A stretch of 27,317 nt of DNA from Spirogloea muscicola (GCA_009602725.1 WELB01000150.1:96607-123923); one strand, 5' to 3'; counted from the stretch's first letter, positions 8,606-19,960 are shown. Numbers and translations: made by a program. The notes: a model not told the origin generated them from the letters alone.

Positions 8606-11475
8606 CTAGTGTCTTGATGAGCCAAACTTGGATATGGTAGCTGGCAGTCGCCTCGCCGGTGCGTTATGCACGCTGTTGACGCGCGGAAGAGCCTGCTCCA
8701 TTTCTTCCCTCTTTTGTTCTTCTACGCTTGGCGCTTGCAGGTCAGCGTTCTCCATGCCCTTCTGTGAGAGTGGCCAAGACGTCATGCGGTCGGCGCTGCG
8801 TAGCGGCGGTGGCGGCGGTATGGGCAGCGGCGCCGCCACTGCCACGTCTTTCAGATCCAGGAGCGGCCGCAGCTCCTTCACGACGCGGCTCATGCTCGGC
8901 CGCTCCTTGGGGAGCTGGTTCAAGCAGGCTGTGGCGATGCCCACTGCGCGCGCTGCTGCGCGGATGGAGTAGTTGCCCTCCAGCCGCGTGTCCAGCAGCT
9001 TGTACATGCGGCGCTTGTCGAGCAGGTAGGGCTTGGCCCAGTCCACAAGGCTGACCTCTGACGCAGCCCGGCTCTTGTCCATGGACTTGCGCCCCGTCAG
9101 CATCTCCAGCAGAACCACTCCGAAGCTGTAGACGTCATTCTTTGCTGTGAGGTGGCCTGGGATACCAACATGAAGACGTACAGTTGCACGGAGTCAGACC
9201 TTTTACAGATCACCTGAGCCTTCCGGCACAAGAGTTCAGCATGGGCTTGTCACTGAAACCTTCAACAGTGTAGACCCTAAGGTTGGACAACCAGTGCTGA
9301 GACCATATTCTCGAAGACAATTGCTGTGACAAGGTGGATTGCTACCCAGTAAGCACAGCTTGCTCTTCCCATCACAAGTTGCTGGGCACGTCATTGACTG
9401 TAAAGGGAATTGCTCTGCAAGGTACCAGTCATGAAGTACTCTGGAGCAGCGTATCCATACGTGCCCATAACACGGGTCGACACGTGGGTTTTGTCGCCCT
9501 CGGGGCCATTCTTTGCGAGTCCAAAATCTGACAGCTTGGCCGAAAAGTCCTGGCCAAATAGTCACAGGTGGTGTTGAAGAGTTTGTGCAGAGGGACCCTT
9601 GATCTTTGCCCACAAAACTCCCTTGAACATGCTAATTGTAGGACAAGCATAAATTGCAGCTCTTGAAGGCAAGGGCTACTCAGCAAAATCAGAAGGTCAT
9701 GAGCTCTCACACATTTCAGATTCCATAAGAGGCAGAACTTGGCTTGAGAAGAGGATATTTTGTGGGTCCTTCTCTGGCGTGATCAAGTCTGGGCACTCAC
9801 GAAGTCAAGGAGGACGTTGGAGGTCTTGAAATCGCGGTAGATAACTTGCGTCTTGTCGTCCTCCTCACACACCTCATGCAAGAACTCCAAGCCTTCCGCT
9901 GAATCCAACAGGATCTTCAGCCGAATGTCCCAAGGCATGGGAGGGACATTCTCTGCACGAGCAACAGACTGTCAGTCTTTGTTACAAAGAAGGATAAGTA
10001 ATAGCCCGTGCCAGCCCTCGCAGGAGGCCCTTGCCACATTCGCTCAGAAACCTCAGCTTAGACGATGTTTCACCTCTCAAGCCATGACATACTTACAGCC
10101 ACCATAGGTCAAATCATTCACTAGCTCTGGCAAGTCCTCAGACAGAATATGCACGGCTTGTCCTGCTCTCAAGACCCCCTTATCATCAACTTCGCACAAA
10201 CTTATGCAGCCACACAGCCCGCCCGCGCACACATGACAAGCGATCATCACTCACTCCTGAATAAGTGATTGTCAAGGCTGCCGCGCCGCATGAACTCGTA
10301 CACAAGCAGGCGCTGCTTCTCCTCGGAGCAGTAGCCTACCAGTCTCACCAGCTTTGGGTGATGCAGGGCACCTAAGAAGTTGACCTCGGCCTGTTCAACA
10401 TCAGCCACGGCGCTTGTACCATGTCACAATTGCAAACTGGTCGTATCTCCATGGCAGGGTTTTAGCAGGGCTACCAGCTTACAGTTTCATTACGTCATGA
10501 TGCAACATGCTCAACATCACATAGCACAGAGTAAGGACACGCAAGTCAAGCTGACCAGTGCACCAGCCATAAGACTCAGCAATTCCAAGCAGTGCCCTGA
10601 GCATTCACGAGTTTGCTCATCACAGCTTGCAGTTGAGCCCGTGTCCCTCTCACTTACCAGCCACTCGGCGTGGCCCTGAAGGCCCGCATGGTTGAGGACC
10701 TTGACGGCGACTGTGAGCGTCTCTCCCTGGTCCACAATCCACCCCTTGTAAACCCCCCCGAAGCCGCCCTCCCCGAGCCTATTCTTGAAGTTCTGGGTCG
10801 CATTCTTGAGGTCCAGGTACGTGAATGCGCGCACAGGCGCGTAGTTGCCAGAGACCGTCTTGGACACATAGCCCACGCCGATGAACCCATTCGAGGGCGC
10901 CGGCAAGGCAGGCGCATCCACCACTGCGCCGGTGCCCTGCGCCGGGCCGCTGGGCGGGAACGGCGGCAGCTGTTGGCCCCGCGGCGACAGCACCCGTGGG
11001 TTCCGAGGCGCCTTGGCCGCCTCCACTCCCTTGACAGCGCTCTCAGCTTCCAGAGGGGCCTCTGCTGCGCACTCACAGCAGCTCAGCACCTTCGTCAGGC
11101 ATTCGTCCATGTAAGCTCGAGCGACTCGCTGCCTTAGGAACATTAATGTCCTGTGCTTGAAATGTGGCAAGACAACTGCCATTCATGTATCTGAGATCCT
11201 CATCGGCAGGGCAGCTGAGATGGCTGTTGCTGCAAGACCGAGTCATCTGACGGAAAGGTCAACAGCTCGGCCTGTTGACACCAATTGACGACCAATCGAT
11301 GACATGACTAAGCAGCGTTATGGCCGTACATCCACCAGCCGGCGGCGGGAGCGTGCTCGGTGACCGCACCCGGCTTCGGAGGTTCGGCGGGAGCGGCGGT
11401 GCCGGGCGCCGTCTCGCGCATCGACGAGGTCCCGAGCGCCGCCACCGGCTTGTCGGAGGAGAGGCAAGCACCCAT
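8606..11475 (-). CDS. Receptor-like cytoplasmic kinase, RLCK-VII (PBS1/BIK1-like) type
   Basis: This is a Ser/Thr kinase of the class that relays signals from membrane receptor kinases. Minus-strand exons: 11182 (or 11150) to 10658, 10390-10255, 9952-9801, 9549-9426, 9156-8606; phases fit throughout. Motifs in order: [14 protein letters not shown]-loop [16 protein letters not shown] (catalytic Lys), [35 protein letters not shown] (catalytic loop), [44 protein letters not shown]. All key kinase residues are present. The tail is Pro/Gln/Glu-rich. Two N-termini are possible. ATG 11182 without an intron gives 495 residues. Alternatively a first exon 11475-11336 begins [10 protein letters not shown], a classic N-myristoylation/palmitoylation start, and splices (donor CTG|GTGGAT, acceptor CACAG|G, phase 2) to 11150, giving 531 residues. 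I favour the second because it predicts plasma-membrane anchoring as usual in the family. It is head to head with the kinase at 12450. Confidence 0.88.
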
Positions 11476-12449
11476 CCCCGCGCCAGGCGGCCGACGGCCG
11501 CCGCCTAGTCAGCCGGACCGCATATCGCAGCGCCGATGGTGCTGGCCTGAGGCGGTGGCCAGGCTCCCGCTCGGCTCGCTCCTCCGGCGGCCCCCGGTCA
11601 GGCCGCGTCTGGCGCTCGCCGCGGCGTCTGCCGGCTGGCGAGCCCGCCGCCGAGCGCCGCCATCGCCGAGCCNNNNNNNNNNNNNNNNNNNNNNNNNNNN
11701 NNNNNNNNNNNNNNNNNNNNNNNNNNNNNNNNNNNNNNNNNNNNNNNNNNNNNNNNNNNNNNNNNNNNNNNNNNNNNNNNNNNNNNNNNNNNNNNNNNNN
11801 NNNNNNNNNNNNNNNNNNNNNNNNNNNNNNNNNNNNNNNNNNNNNNNNNNNNNNNNNNNNNNNNNNNNNNNNNNNNNNNNNNNNNNNNNNNNNNNNNNNN
11901 NNNNNNNNNNNNNNNNNNNNNNNNNNNNNNNNNNNNNNNNNNNNNNNNNNNNNNNNNNNNNNNNNNNNNNNNNNNNNNNNNNNNNNNNNNNNNNNNNNNN
12001 NNNNNNNNNNNNNNNNNNNNNNNNNNNNNNNNNNNNNNNNNNNNNNNNNNNNNNNNNNNNNNNNNNNNNNNNNNNNNNNNNNNNNNNNNNNNNNNNNNNN
12101 NNNNNNNNNNNNNNNNNNNNNNNNNNNNNNNNNNNNNNNNNNNNNNNNNNNNNNNNNNNNNNNNNNNNNNNNNNNNNNNNNNNNNNNNNNNNNNNNNNNN
12201 NNNNNNNNNNNNNNNNNNNNNNNNNNNNNNNNNNNNNNNNGCCGCCGGGGCGGCCCTGCCGGCGCGTTGCCAGCCTGCGGCGAATCGCTAGGCCGGCGCA
12301 GAGCCCGCCGGAGGCGACGCCGGGGGCCGATTCCCTTGGGCCGCGGAGGCGCGGCAGTCGAGGGCGGCGACCAAGCCGCCTCAAGGCGGCGACGGCGGCG
12401 GCGGCGGCGGCAGCGGTGGCGGCGGCCCAGCTGGGGTCGAGCTCCGGTC
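11476..12449. promoter_or_regulatory. GC-rich divergent promoter region with 568-base assembly gap
   Basis: Bases 11673-12240 are N. The flanks are very GC-rich (GCC/GGC triplets, CpG-dense) and lie between the first exons of two kinase genes transcribed away from each other. Long open frames running through the N block are artefacts. No TATA box is evident in the visible part. Confidence 0.6.
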
Positions 12450-14877
12450 ATGTGCGGAGGCAAGCCGAGGACGCTCGATGACGACGGCGGCGGCGGCGGC
12501 GGCGGCGGTGGCGCGGAGCCGCTCAAGGCCCCGCCTGCAGGTCCGCGACGGCGCCCCCCTCAGCGGCGGTTGCCGGGCGAGCATCGCCAGCCCGGATCTT
12601 TGCAGTCTGTAGATTGAGCAGACTTAGACGGGGCGGGGAATTGAACAGCCGCGCTGTCGGTGCGCAATGCGCCGCTCCCAGAGCCCAAGGAGAAGGTGAA
12701 GCACAGCGGGACCAAGGTGCCGCCGCCCATCCACAACGGCGGTGAGCGCCGCCCCTCCTTGCTCGCCCCTGCAGCAGCGCCGCCGGCGGCCCTCGGCAGG
12801 CAGAGCTCCAATGCAGCTCGCTCCACTGGGGCCGCGGTTGTGGGCACCCAGAGAGCTCGTTGGGCCAGCATGGGAACTCGCCGGGCGGCGAGGGCGGCGA
12901 GGAGCGCGCCCCCGGCGGCGCTGGTGGCGGCCTCCTGCGCAGCTTCTCCTACCTCGAGATGAAAGTGGCCACCAAGAACTTCCACTCCAAGAACCTGGTC
13001 GGGGAGAGCGGCTTCGGGCCCGTCTTCCATGGCTTCGTCGACGACCACGGCAAGCGCCTGGACGTCGCTGTCAAGCGGCTCAACCAAGCAGGCATTCAGG
13101 GCAACAAGGAGTGGCTGGTAACACTCAGTAATCCAATTTCACTAACAGGCCGTGGCCAGTAGACTGCGTCCTCCCTCGCTCAGCTGTGCGCGGGCGTGGA
13201 GGTGTCACAGCTGCCTTGCCTCTTCTCGCCGCCAGCTCCAGTCTAGGGGCGACTTTGTCATGCCATGTCTGCATGTCAGGATGGGGCGGCACTCGGTCAT
13301 TGATCTGCCCGGGCTCGCACGTTGTTCGGCCTGCCAACTTGCAGGCAGAGGTCTGCTACCTGGGGCAGCTGCAGCACCCAAACGTCGTCCGGCTCATCGG
13401 CTACTGCGCAGAGAATGAGCACAGGATGCTCGTGTACCAGTACATGTCGCGCGGGAGCCTGGACTTCGCCCTCTTCTCAGGAAGTGAGCATTCCCAACAA
13501 CATCCCTGTGTTTCTGTGCATGTCCTCGGCCAAGCCTTTGCTGATTTGCTGCTTGTGGGCGCTGGCGCAGTCAGCTGCTTGTCTCGGCTCCCCTGCATTG
13601 TGGGCAGTCGATGCAAGAGCGCTTTCAGACACAAGACCTTTGTGAGGGACTTGAAGTGTGATCAATGTGAAGGATAAGTGGAGCTTCTCTGTGGCAGACA
13701 GGATGCCTGCAACTGTAGAACACACGTTGGGAGGCCACCATGCAAGCAAGAGCGGCAGCTTACTGCAGCCCGTTGACCAGCTTCTGCTTCTGCTGGCCTC
13801 GTGCCCATGCTCTGTGCTTGCTTTGTCAACAGAAATGCCGCAGCCGCTGTCCTGGTCGTTGCGGTTGAAGCTTGCTCTGGAGGCTGCAAAGGGCCTGGCA
13901 TTCCTCCACGAGGAGGCCGATCCGCCTGTCATCTACCGCGACTTCAAGACGTCTAACATCCTCCTTGACACTGTGAGCTTCCTCACAAGGTCCTTGGGGC
14001 TCTGGCATCGCGCTAGCCTTTGGCACCACGCTTGCAATCACTATGGGGCCAGATGTAGACATTGATTGCCGCAAATTCAGACCAGCTGTCTGGCAGCAGG
14101 TTAATCCGCACCTCCGCAACTTGACCACACAGTGCATGATCCATGCAGGACTGGACGGCAAAGCTGTCCGACTTTGGGTTGGCAACGGACGGGCCCGTGG
14201 GTGACAAGTCGCACGTTTCCACGCGCGTCATGGGGACTGTAGGTTATGCTGCTCCGGACTACATGCTGACAGGTAGGAGGCAGGGCACAAGTGCGAAGGC
14301 AACACAACCTGAAATGTACCATCGTAGCCAGGATATCTGGAGCAGTGGTGTGTTGTCTCTAGTCCCCCTCTTTTGTCTTGTTCTTTGATGGTGCTTGTAC
14401 TCACTGGGGCCACCTTTATCTTGGTGCCTGCCAGGCCACTTGACGTCCAAGAGCGATGTGTACAGCTTTGGAGTGGTTCTCCTTGAGATCCTCACGGGGC
14501 TGCAGGCGGTTGACACGCGTCGGCCACGCAACGAGCAGAACCTGGTGGACTGGGTGGCGCCGCTGCTCAACGACCGCAAGAAGGTGCATCAGCTCGTCGA
14601 CCCTGCTCTGGAGGGGCAGTACTCTGTGCGTGGCCTGCAGAAGGCAGCATCGCTGGCGGGCCACTGCATCAACCGCGACCCCAAGTCGCGCCCGCTCATG
14701 AGCGACGTTGTCGCCACGCTGCAGCCTCTCCATGACTTGACGGACTATGCAAAGCCCATCATGCCGCCGGTTCAGGGACAGATCTCCGGCTCAGACCGGA
14801 GGGCTCAGCATGCGGGTGGCCTTGCAAATGGGTCATTGCAGAGGACACCTTCTCGGTTAGTCCAGAGAGTAAGCTAA
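12450..14877 (+). CDS. Receptor-like cytoplasmic kinase, RLCK-VII type, second gene
   Basis: Seven exons fit in phase: 12450-12540, 12649-12741, 12852-13117, 13345-13483, 13833-13972, 14149-14272, 14435-14877, giving 431 residues. Motifs: [16 protein letters not shown]-loop [94 protein letters not shown]. The catalytic Lys, Asp (YRDFK) and DFG are present. Two positions are unusual: the second P-loop glycine is Ser, and APE is APD. The first three exons are inferred from phase and splice sites. The start [11 protein letters not shown] lacks the Gly-2 needed for myristoylation, although Cys-2 could be acylated. Exon borders in the kinase domain match those of the neighbour at 8606-11475 (including a 124-base exon in both), so the two arose by duplication followed by inversion, and have diverged considerably. 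Confidence 0.86.
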
Positions 14878-15654
14878 GGTGAACTTTAGAAGAGCTAGAG
14901 CTCCGTAGGGCTTACAACCAGCGCAAGCTTCCTCATACTCCGTAACTCTTGATAGTTACACCAGCTCTGTTGAGCGCAGAGCAGATTCACAAGCCTCTTG
15001 CACGAGACCGGCACACCCAATCTATACGCCTTCACCTGACCATTTTGTGTGAGTCAGTCAATGTCATCCTTGGTGTATGTGGCTAGCCACCAACTTTGTT
15101 GTAGCGCAGCAAATACCTGCAAAGACAAGTACCGCTGTCATTTAGACACTCTCTTGCACCCACTTGAAGGTCGTGCCAGTAGCATCTGCACTGTTTGCTC
15201 CCTGCGCAACTAGATATGTTGACTTGATGGGCTGCACTACTGAGTACTAATGACTCGAGGTAGTCGGTTGTGCTACTACTATTCATTGAAGATGACCGCT
15301 GCCAATGAAGGATATATCAGCATTTGAAAGCAGCGCCCTTCATAGCAACCTCAACCATAGCAATGACGCACTCCAGCATGCATGTGAGCGTGCTCCACAC
15401 TTACAGTTGAGTCCAGCGGGCGTCAGCAGGGAGCTATGATGATATCTTACCATGTGCGACAAGTCCTGTGCTGCTAGTGTGTCTGGCTCTTTGTTGAAGG
15501 CCAATGTCCAGTATTCCGAAATCCAAAGGAAGAGGAGTGCCAGGTCTGTATGTGCAGATCAGTGCGTGCTTGACAAAGAAAAGAGACCAATGACAAGGAT
15601 GGATAAGGGTCACTGAGCAGGCACCCATAGTAGTCTCCATTTCCAGGCTACTTT
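14878..15654. other. Intergenic, no recognisable gene
   Basis: This holds the 3' flank of the kinase gene and AT-richer DNA. Open frames are short and show no domain. I see nothing further that I can support. Confidence 0.5.
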
Positions 15655-15710
15655 GGACATCGTTCATACTTCTGTTGGCCGGCTTTTCACAGCCCTCGCC
15701 CCCTTGAATA
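15655..15710 (+). repeat. Tail module copy
   Basis: GGACATCGTTCATACTTCTG is followed by the hairpin GGCCGGCTTTTCACAGCCC and CGCCCCCTTGAATAA. The layout is the same as the copy at 1150-1198. Confidence 0.65.
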
Positions 15711-15962
15711 AGAACAAAAAGGGAAGCTGCTTCTCCTTGGAAAAGCTGCTTTTACTTTGGAAAGGGCCAACACACTGAAGCAGAAGCGAGAAGGCGGGCG
15801 GTGTGCATAAAATATAAGGGAGGCCAGTTCAAGCTAAAAACATTGTTAAGGCAGAAACTAGTGCAAATTTTCAAGGCTACATAAGACAATGCCCTATGCT
15901 AAGGTGGCTATATAACAGTGTGGCGAATGGAGAGGAGAAGAAGAGCTCTTACAGCGTAAGCA

Positions 15963-16110
15963 AATGGCTCTGAGAGGCCAGCCCAGGGAAATGAACAAAC
16001 AAAAAGAGCTAATTTGAGAGGTGGCTGGAAAAGGCCAGCCCAGAAATTAACAAGGTCCGTAAAGCCGAAAGCCGAAAAGTGCTGAAACCACACAGCACAA
16101 GGCCTGAAAG
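15963..16110 (-). repeat. Two tail modules in tandem, minus strand
   Basis: On the minus strand, a long-form leader with GTGCTGTGTGGTTTCAGCAC (near 16110-16090) leads to GGACCTTGTTAATTTCT and hairpin GGGCTGGCCTTTTCCAGCC (about 16040-16022). A second module, TTGTTCATTTCCCT with hairpin GGGCTGGCCTCTCAGAGCC, follows at 15997-15963. They lie downstream (on minus) of the reverse-transcriptase copy at 16355, where the 3' end of that element would be expected. Confidence 0.65.
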
Positions 16111-16354
16111 AAGAGGGGCTGCGATGCAGCTCAACAAAGCTAGATATATTCTTTCTTTCTTCCTTCTGATATATAGGAGAATTTCGTGGATATGAAACAA
16201 ACGAAGGCCAAATGGCCAAGTACAAAGGCAAGCACATCTTACGACCTACATGACCTACTGTAGATTGACCCGCTCAGTAAGCACGGGTCAAAACATAAAG
16301 GTCGCTAACCGATGCCTGTATACTAGATGTCAGATACGAAGCCCTTCTGCCACC

Positions 16355-17960
16355 AACTAGAGCTCGCCCAGCTTCTGGTACAAAGCATTAGCCTGAGCAT
16401 GTTGCAAACAGGCCGAAGCTCGTCGCCGCAAGAACGACAAATATGCAGCTGGCAAGAGCTAAGGGTAAGCCGCCATGACTTCAGCTGGAGGTCCAATGAT
16501 GTGTGTATCATCGGCGTAGGAGGGGAAGAGGAGGTCTGGGTGTTGCCTCTGGGTGCACCGTGTAACCCGACAATGGGCCAAGGCAAACAGGATTGGGCTA
16601 AGGGGATCCCCCTGGCATGTGCCAGAAGATGACCACAGCGTTTTCCACGACTCTCCGGCTTGCCACAGCAGCTGCCCTGGGCGGCCATAGGCTATAAGGA
16701 AAAAGGGTGTAAGGGAAGGGAAGTGGTCGCGCAGCTCCTCCATGATGACGCTGCGCTCCACTGTGTTGAAGGCGTTACTGATATCCAGCCCAAGGACCAT
16801 CATTGAAGGGTCCACGTCGAGAGCAGCGCGGATGCCGTGGACGAGGGCCTCCTCCCCGCAGAACATGCCAGCACGAAATTGGTGGGGTGATAGGTGGCTG
16901 GTCAGCTGGGGTTTCAGCTTGCCGGACACAGCCTTTAATACCAGCCGCATGATAACCTCCGTCATCGCAATGGGTCTCGCACCGCCTGTCGGCTTTGCAA
17001 GGGCCAGCTGGTGGCTGGAATTTAAGGCGTCGGCAATGCGTGGTGGAATGGCAGCCCTGGCGATGTGCTGGCAGGTGGACAGGAACAGGGAGAAGCTCCT
17101 CTCATCCCCATCAAGGAAAAGGTCCTGTAGGTGCTCAATGAGCCATCCAGAAGGGCCTCCAGACACCATCCGGGGGGCTTTGGTCAGGGCCATGCGGAGC
17201 GCCTCTGCCGATAGGTCAAGAGGACTGGGGAGCTCGCCAGGGGTCAGGGCAAAGGGCCTGAGCGGCCCAAGGAAATTCTCCTGCCCTGCCAAAGCGTCTT
17301 GCGCGCGTTGGATTGCCAGCTGTGGACTGTTGAGAGGGCTGATTGACTGATCTGTTGCGCGCCCGCCGCTGTAAGAGCGCGACCCGAGCAGCTGCTGCAC
17401 GCTGCTGAGCCACATCCTCCCACTGTTCACTTGTTCAGCCAGTCTGGCCCGGAAAGTCTTGCGGCCACCGACGTCGAAGGAGGGAAGAAGGCCGAGAACA
17501 AGCTTGGGAAAAAGCATGTACAAGGCCCAGGCCGCCTCGTCCATAGAGTCCGCTTTGAGGCATGCGAGGTAAGGCGTAAGAACCTTGGTGCACTCACGAC
17601 GTGCCCATCTGGGAATGTGGCGTAGGTTTCGAAGGCCGTCAGGGACGAGAAGGGGGGTGAGGTCCACTGTGGCAGCCCAACGCCAGCTCTCTGAAGAAGG
17701 GAGTGGTGGAGGCCGGACGGTGCCAGGCACTTGCCACCAGCTCCTCGCGATTCTGGCCATTGCGGCAGTGATAGGCATGGACTGGCAGCCCTCTCGTGCT
17801 GAAACTTTGCTGGCATACTGGGCAGGGGACTCTCTGGTCTGGCGCATTTGGGAGGCCCGGGTGGACTGGGCTCGGGTCGTGAGACCGACCCTGCCGATGG
17901 CGAGGTCGTTCTCGATGGTCACCAGCTGGATCGCATCTCACGACAACAGGTCGAGGCAGC
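16355..17960 (-). pseudogene. Non-LTR retrotransposon: C2H2 finger plus reverse transcriptase (copy 1)
   Basis: On the minus strand a C-x2-C...H-x3-C finger (CPVC ... HAYHC, 17824-17764) is encoded in one frame. A +1 shift near 17700 leads into the RT frame, which is then open to a stop at 16459. RT landmarks: SSESWRWAATVDL, HIPRWARRE, GGPSGWLIEHLQDLF, AKPTGGARPIAMTEV (fingers), LGLDISNAFNTVER (motif A Asp), CQGDPLSPILFAL (motif B), SYADDTHIIG (motif C, YADD at 16518-16507). All catalytic aspartates are intact. The frame then breaks, although related sequence (FLRRRASACLQHAQAN) continues past the stop. The endonuclease domain expected after it is absent here but lies separately at 1290-3725. 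It is probably a dead copy, although a single indel or sequencing error could account for the upstream shift. I cannot assign the clade. Confidence 0.82.
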
Positions 17961-18110
17961 AAGGGAGGTGGAGGTATGGGTAGAGGTAACAGGGGAGGTA
18001 GAGGAGGCAATGATGGCGGCGGCACTGGAGGTAATGGTGGTGGTGGAGCAGGTGGTGGTGGTGGTGGTGGTGGCGGCTTCGGGGCGGGGACTGGTGCAGG
18101 CACTGGTGAA
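17940..18110. repeat. GGT/GGA-rich low-complexity tract
   Basis: The plus strand has G-runs in triplets (GGTGGTGGT and similar), giving a poly-Gly frame on + and poly-Pro or poly-His frames on -. It lies exactly between the end of RT copy 2 and the zinc-finger start of RT copy 1. It could be a Pro-rich N-terminal region of copy 1's protein, or an unrelated expanded repeat. It is rich in potential G-quadruplex runs. Confidence 0.75.
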
Positions 18111-18114
18111 TGCA

Positions 18115-19420
18115 CAGCTGAGGAAAGTACTGCCTTAGCTCCTCGGCGATAACCTGCCGATCCACGGAGTTGAAAGCATTACGTACGTCCACGCTCAATG
18201 CCAGCCGGTGGGGGTTGACATCCATTGCCGCTCGTACCCCGTGCACCAGGGTCTCAGCGCCAGCACGTATCCCAGCCCCAAACTGGTGGGGATGGAAGTG
18301 CGCCTGGGCATCGTCCTGGATCTGCATGATTAGGGTGCGCCCCACGAGGTGCGCCAGAACCTCCCCCATCGAGATAGGACGCATTCGGCTGTTGTCCTTC
18401 AGCAAAGCAATGAGATCACTTGTGCAGAGAACTGCGCCTACACGATGGGTGAGGTGTCAACGCGCAACATGTTGTGCAACCCTTTGCAACAGATCCAAAT
18501 CCTCCGAGTCGTCCTCCCCATACAACTCCTGCAAGTGCTCAAAGAGCATGCCAGATGGACCCCCGGCGACTGCCTTGCGGCTGCTCACAATAGCCCGACG
18601 GAAGACAGCCGGGTCCAAGTCCACTGGTTGAGCAGGCGTAAAGCTCTCCATCCATGTATCAAAATCACGCGGGGCTGGAGGATGGAGCTGCTCAAGTGCG
18701 GCCAGGGTTGCCGCATCATGCGGTGCTGGTGTGGAGGGCTCCAAGGCTTGGGCAGCCCTGGCAAGGTCGCCGGGTCGTCCGAATCGGATGGCACGCCGCT
18801 TGCCCGCCTCCTTGACATCAGATTCCGACGTGGTGGGCCGAAAATGGCTTGCGCGAGTTGCGCAGCCGCTTGGTGCTTTGCAAGTAGCAGCTGCCACGCC
18901 CCACCTTCAAACAGGTGGAGGCGCAGCAGCAGCTCCTTGCGACCTGCCTTCCCCTGCGGCAGGCGACCAAGCGAAAGTCGCGGAAACAACACAACCACAG
19001 CCCATGCAGCCTCATCCTCGCTGTCACGAGCCAGACGTGTCAGGAGGGGCCGAAGGGCTCGCCGTATGTGAGGCCGGGCCCAATACGGGATGTGTCGTAG
19101 GAGCTGCGTGTTGGTCATCCGCAGGACCTCGGAGACGTCCACGCTCTCCGCCCACCGCCAGTGTTCTGCCGAAGGCCCTAGTGGTGGTGTTGGCATCGCC
19201 CCTCCTGAAGGGGCTCTGCGAGCCCGGTGGCGGATGCCTCTGCCTGCTGCGCCTGTCTGTTGGCAGAACGCACGCAGGCCCGCTCGTGCGTGCTCAGACC
19301 CGCCTTGGTGGCACAGCGCCGCCGGCAGAGCCGGCAGCGGAGCTCCACAGGCGGGCAAGAAGTTGCCTACGCAGGGGGACGGAGGTCCTCTTGGCCCTGC
19401 TCCCGTTCCCCAGGTGCAGC
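18115..19420 (-). pseudogene. Non-LTR retrotransposon: C2H2 finger plus partial reverse transcriptase (copy 2)
   Basis: On the minus strand the finger CRLC ... HERAC (19336-19274) is followed, in another frame, by SAEHWRWAESVDVSEVL and HIPYWARPHIRRAL, which align with copy 1. Near 18870 the frame shifts again to FGRPGDLARAAQAL, AGGPSGMLFEHLQEL, a stop near 18455, then RPISMGEV, HPHQFGAGIRAGAETLVHG and LSVDVRNAFNSVDRQVIAEE (motif A Asp). Similarity ends at EELRQYFPQL (18115), before motifs B and C, so YADD is missing. At least two frameshifts and one stop mark it as a relic. It is in tandem with copy 1 in the same orientation. It is clearly the same family but well diverged, so it is probably an older insertion. 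Confidence 0.78.
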
Positions 19421-19960
19421 TGATACAGCGGCATTGCCAGCCACGGGCCCGTTAGCATCACTTGCGCCACTGCCACCACTCGCCGAACCCATGGCGACGA
19501 CCAATTCCAAGCGCCGCCTGGCTCCTCCGCTGCGGCGACCTGCCCTCCAAGATGCAGGGGGGTTTGCGGAAGCCGCCTGCCCTGCAGACGCGGGAGAGGT
19601 GCACGGCGCTGGTTGTGGGTGGGGCTCNGGTGGGGGGGAAGGAGCCATTTCTCTTGCTGCTGATGGCTGCTATCGATGCGAGGTGTAACCTGTCGTTGGG
19701 GCACCCAGCAGTAGTTGTGCTGTGTCTCAGCTGCAGCTGCCTCTGTGTCTGCGCCCGTGTGGCTGCAAGCTCTGGACTGCTCGTGCTGTGCTGCGGGAGC
19801 CGCCATCAATGCCGGCTTGCACTTGGGCGCCGCCGTCTGCAGCTTGCGTGCACCTTGCCGCTGGCGGCAGCGTGGCGTTACCTGCGACCGCCACCTTGTA
19901 CAGCGCAACAGCTGGACGTTCTGAGCCCGTCAGCGCTTCAAGCGCAGGCGGGCCGTGGAG
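19421..19960. other. Region between retroelement and DUF3727-type gene
   Basis: Open frames run through on both strands, including one of 224 codons on +, but they are Ala/Arg/Cys-rich without a recognisable motif. One N is at 19627. It may include the 5' end of RT copy 2 (minus) and the promoter of the gene to the right. Confidence 0.4.

Noticed and set aside
11318-12526. Open frames of 290-400 codons on both strands
   Set aside because: They stay open only because the 568-base N block has no stop codons. The real sequence there is unknown.
16742-17350. 202-codon plus-strand frame
   Set aside because: It is antisense to the reverse-transcriptase frame, which has clear motifs.
17938-18115. 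Histidine-rich or proline-rich host protein
   Set aside because: The composition comes from a GGT/GGA repeat lying at a retroelement junction. No independent gene signal is seen.
17700-19300. Programmed frameshifting between zinc finger and RT
   Set aside because: The two copies need shifts of different sign to join finger and RT, so ordinary decay is the simpler reading.
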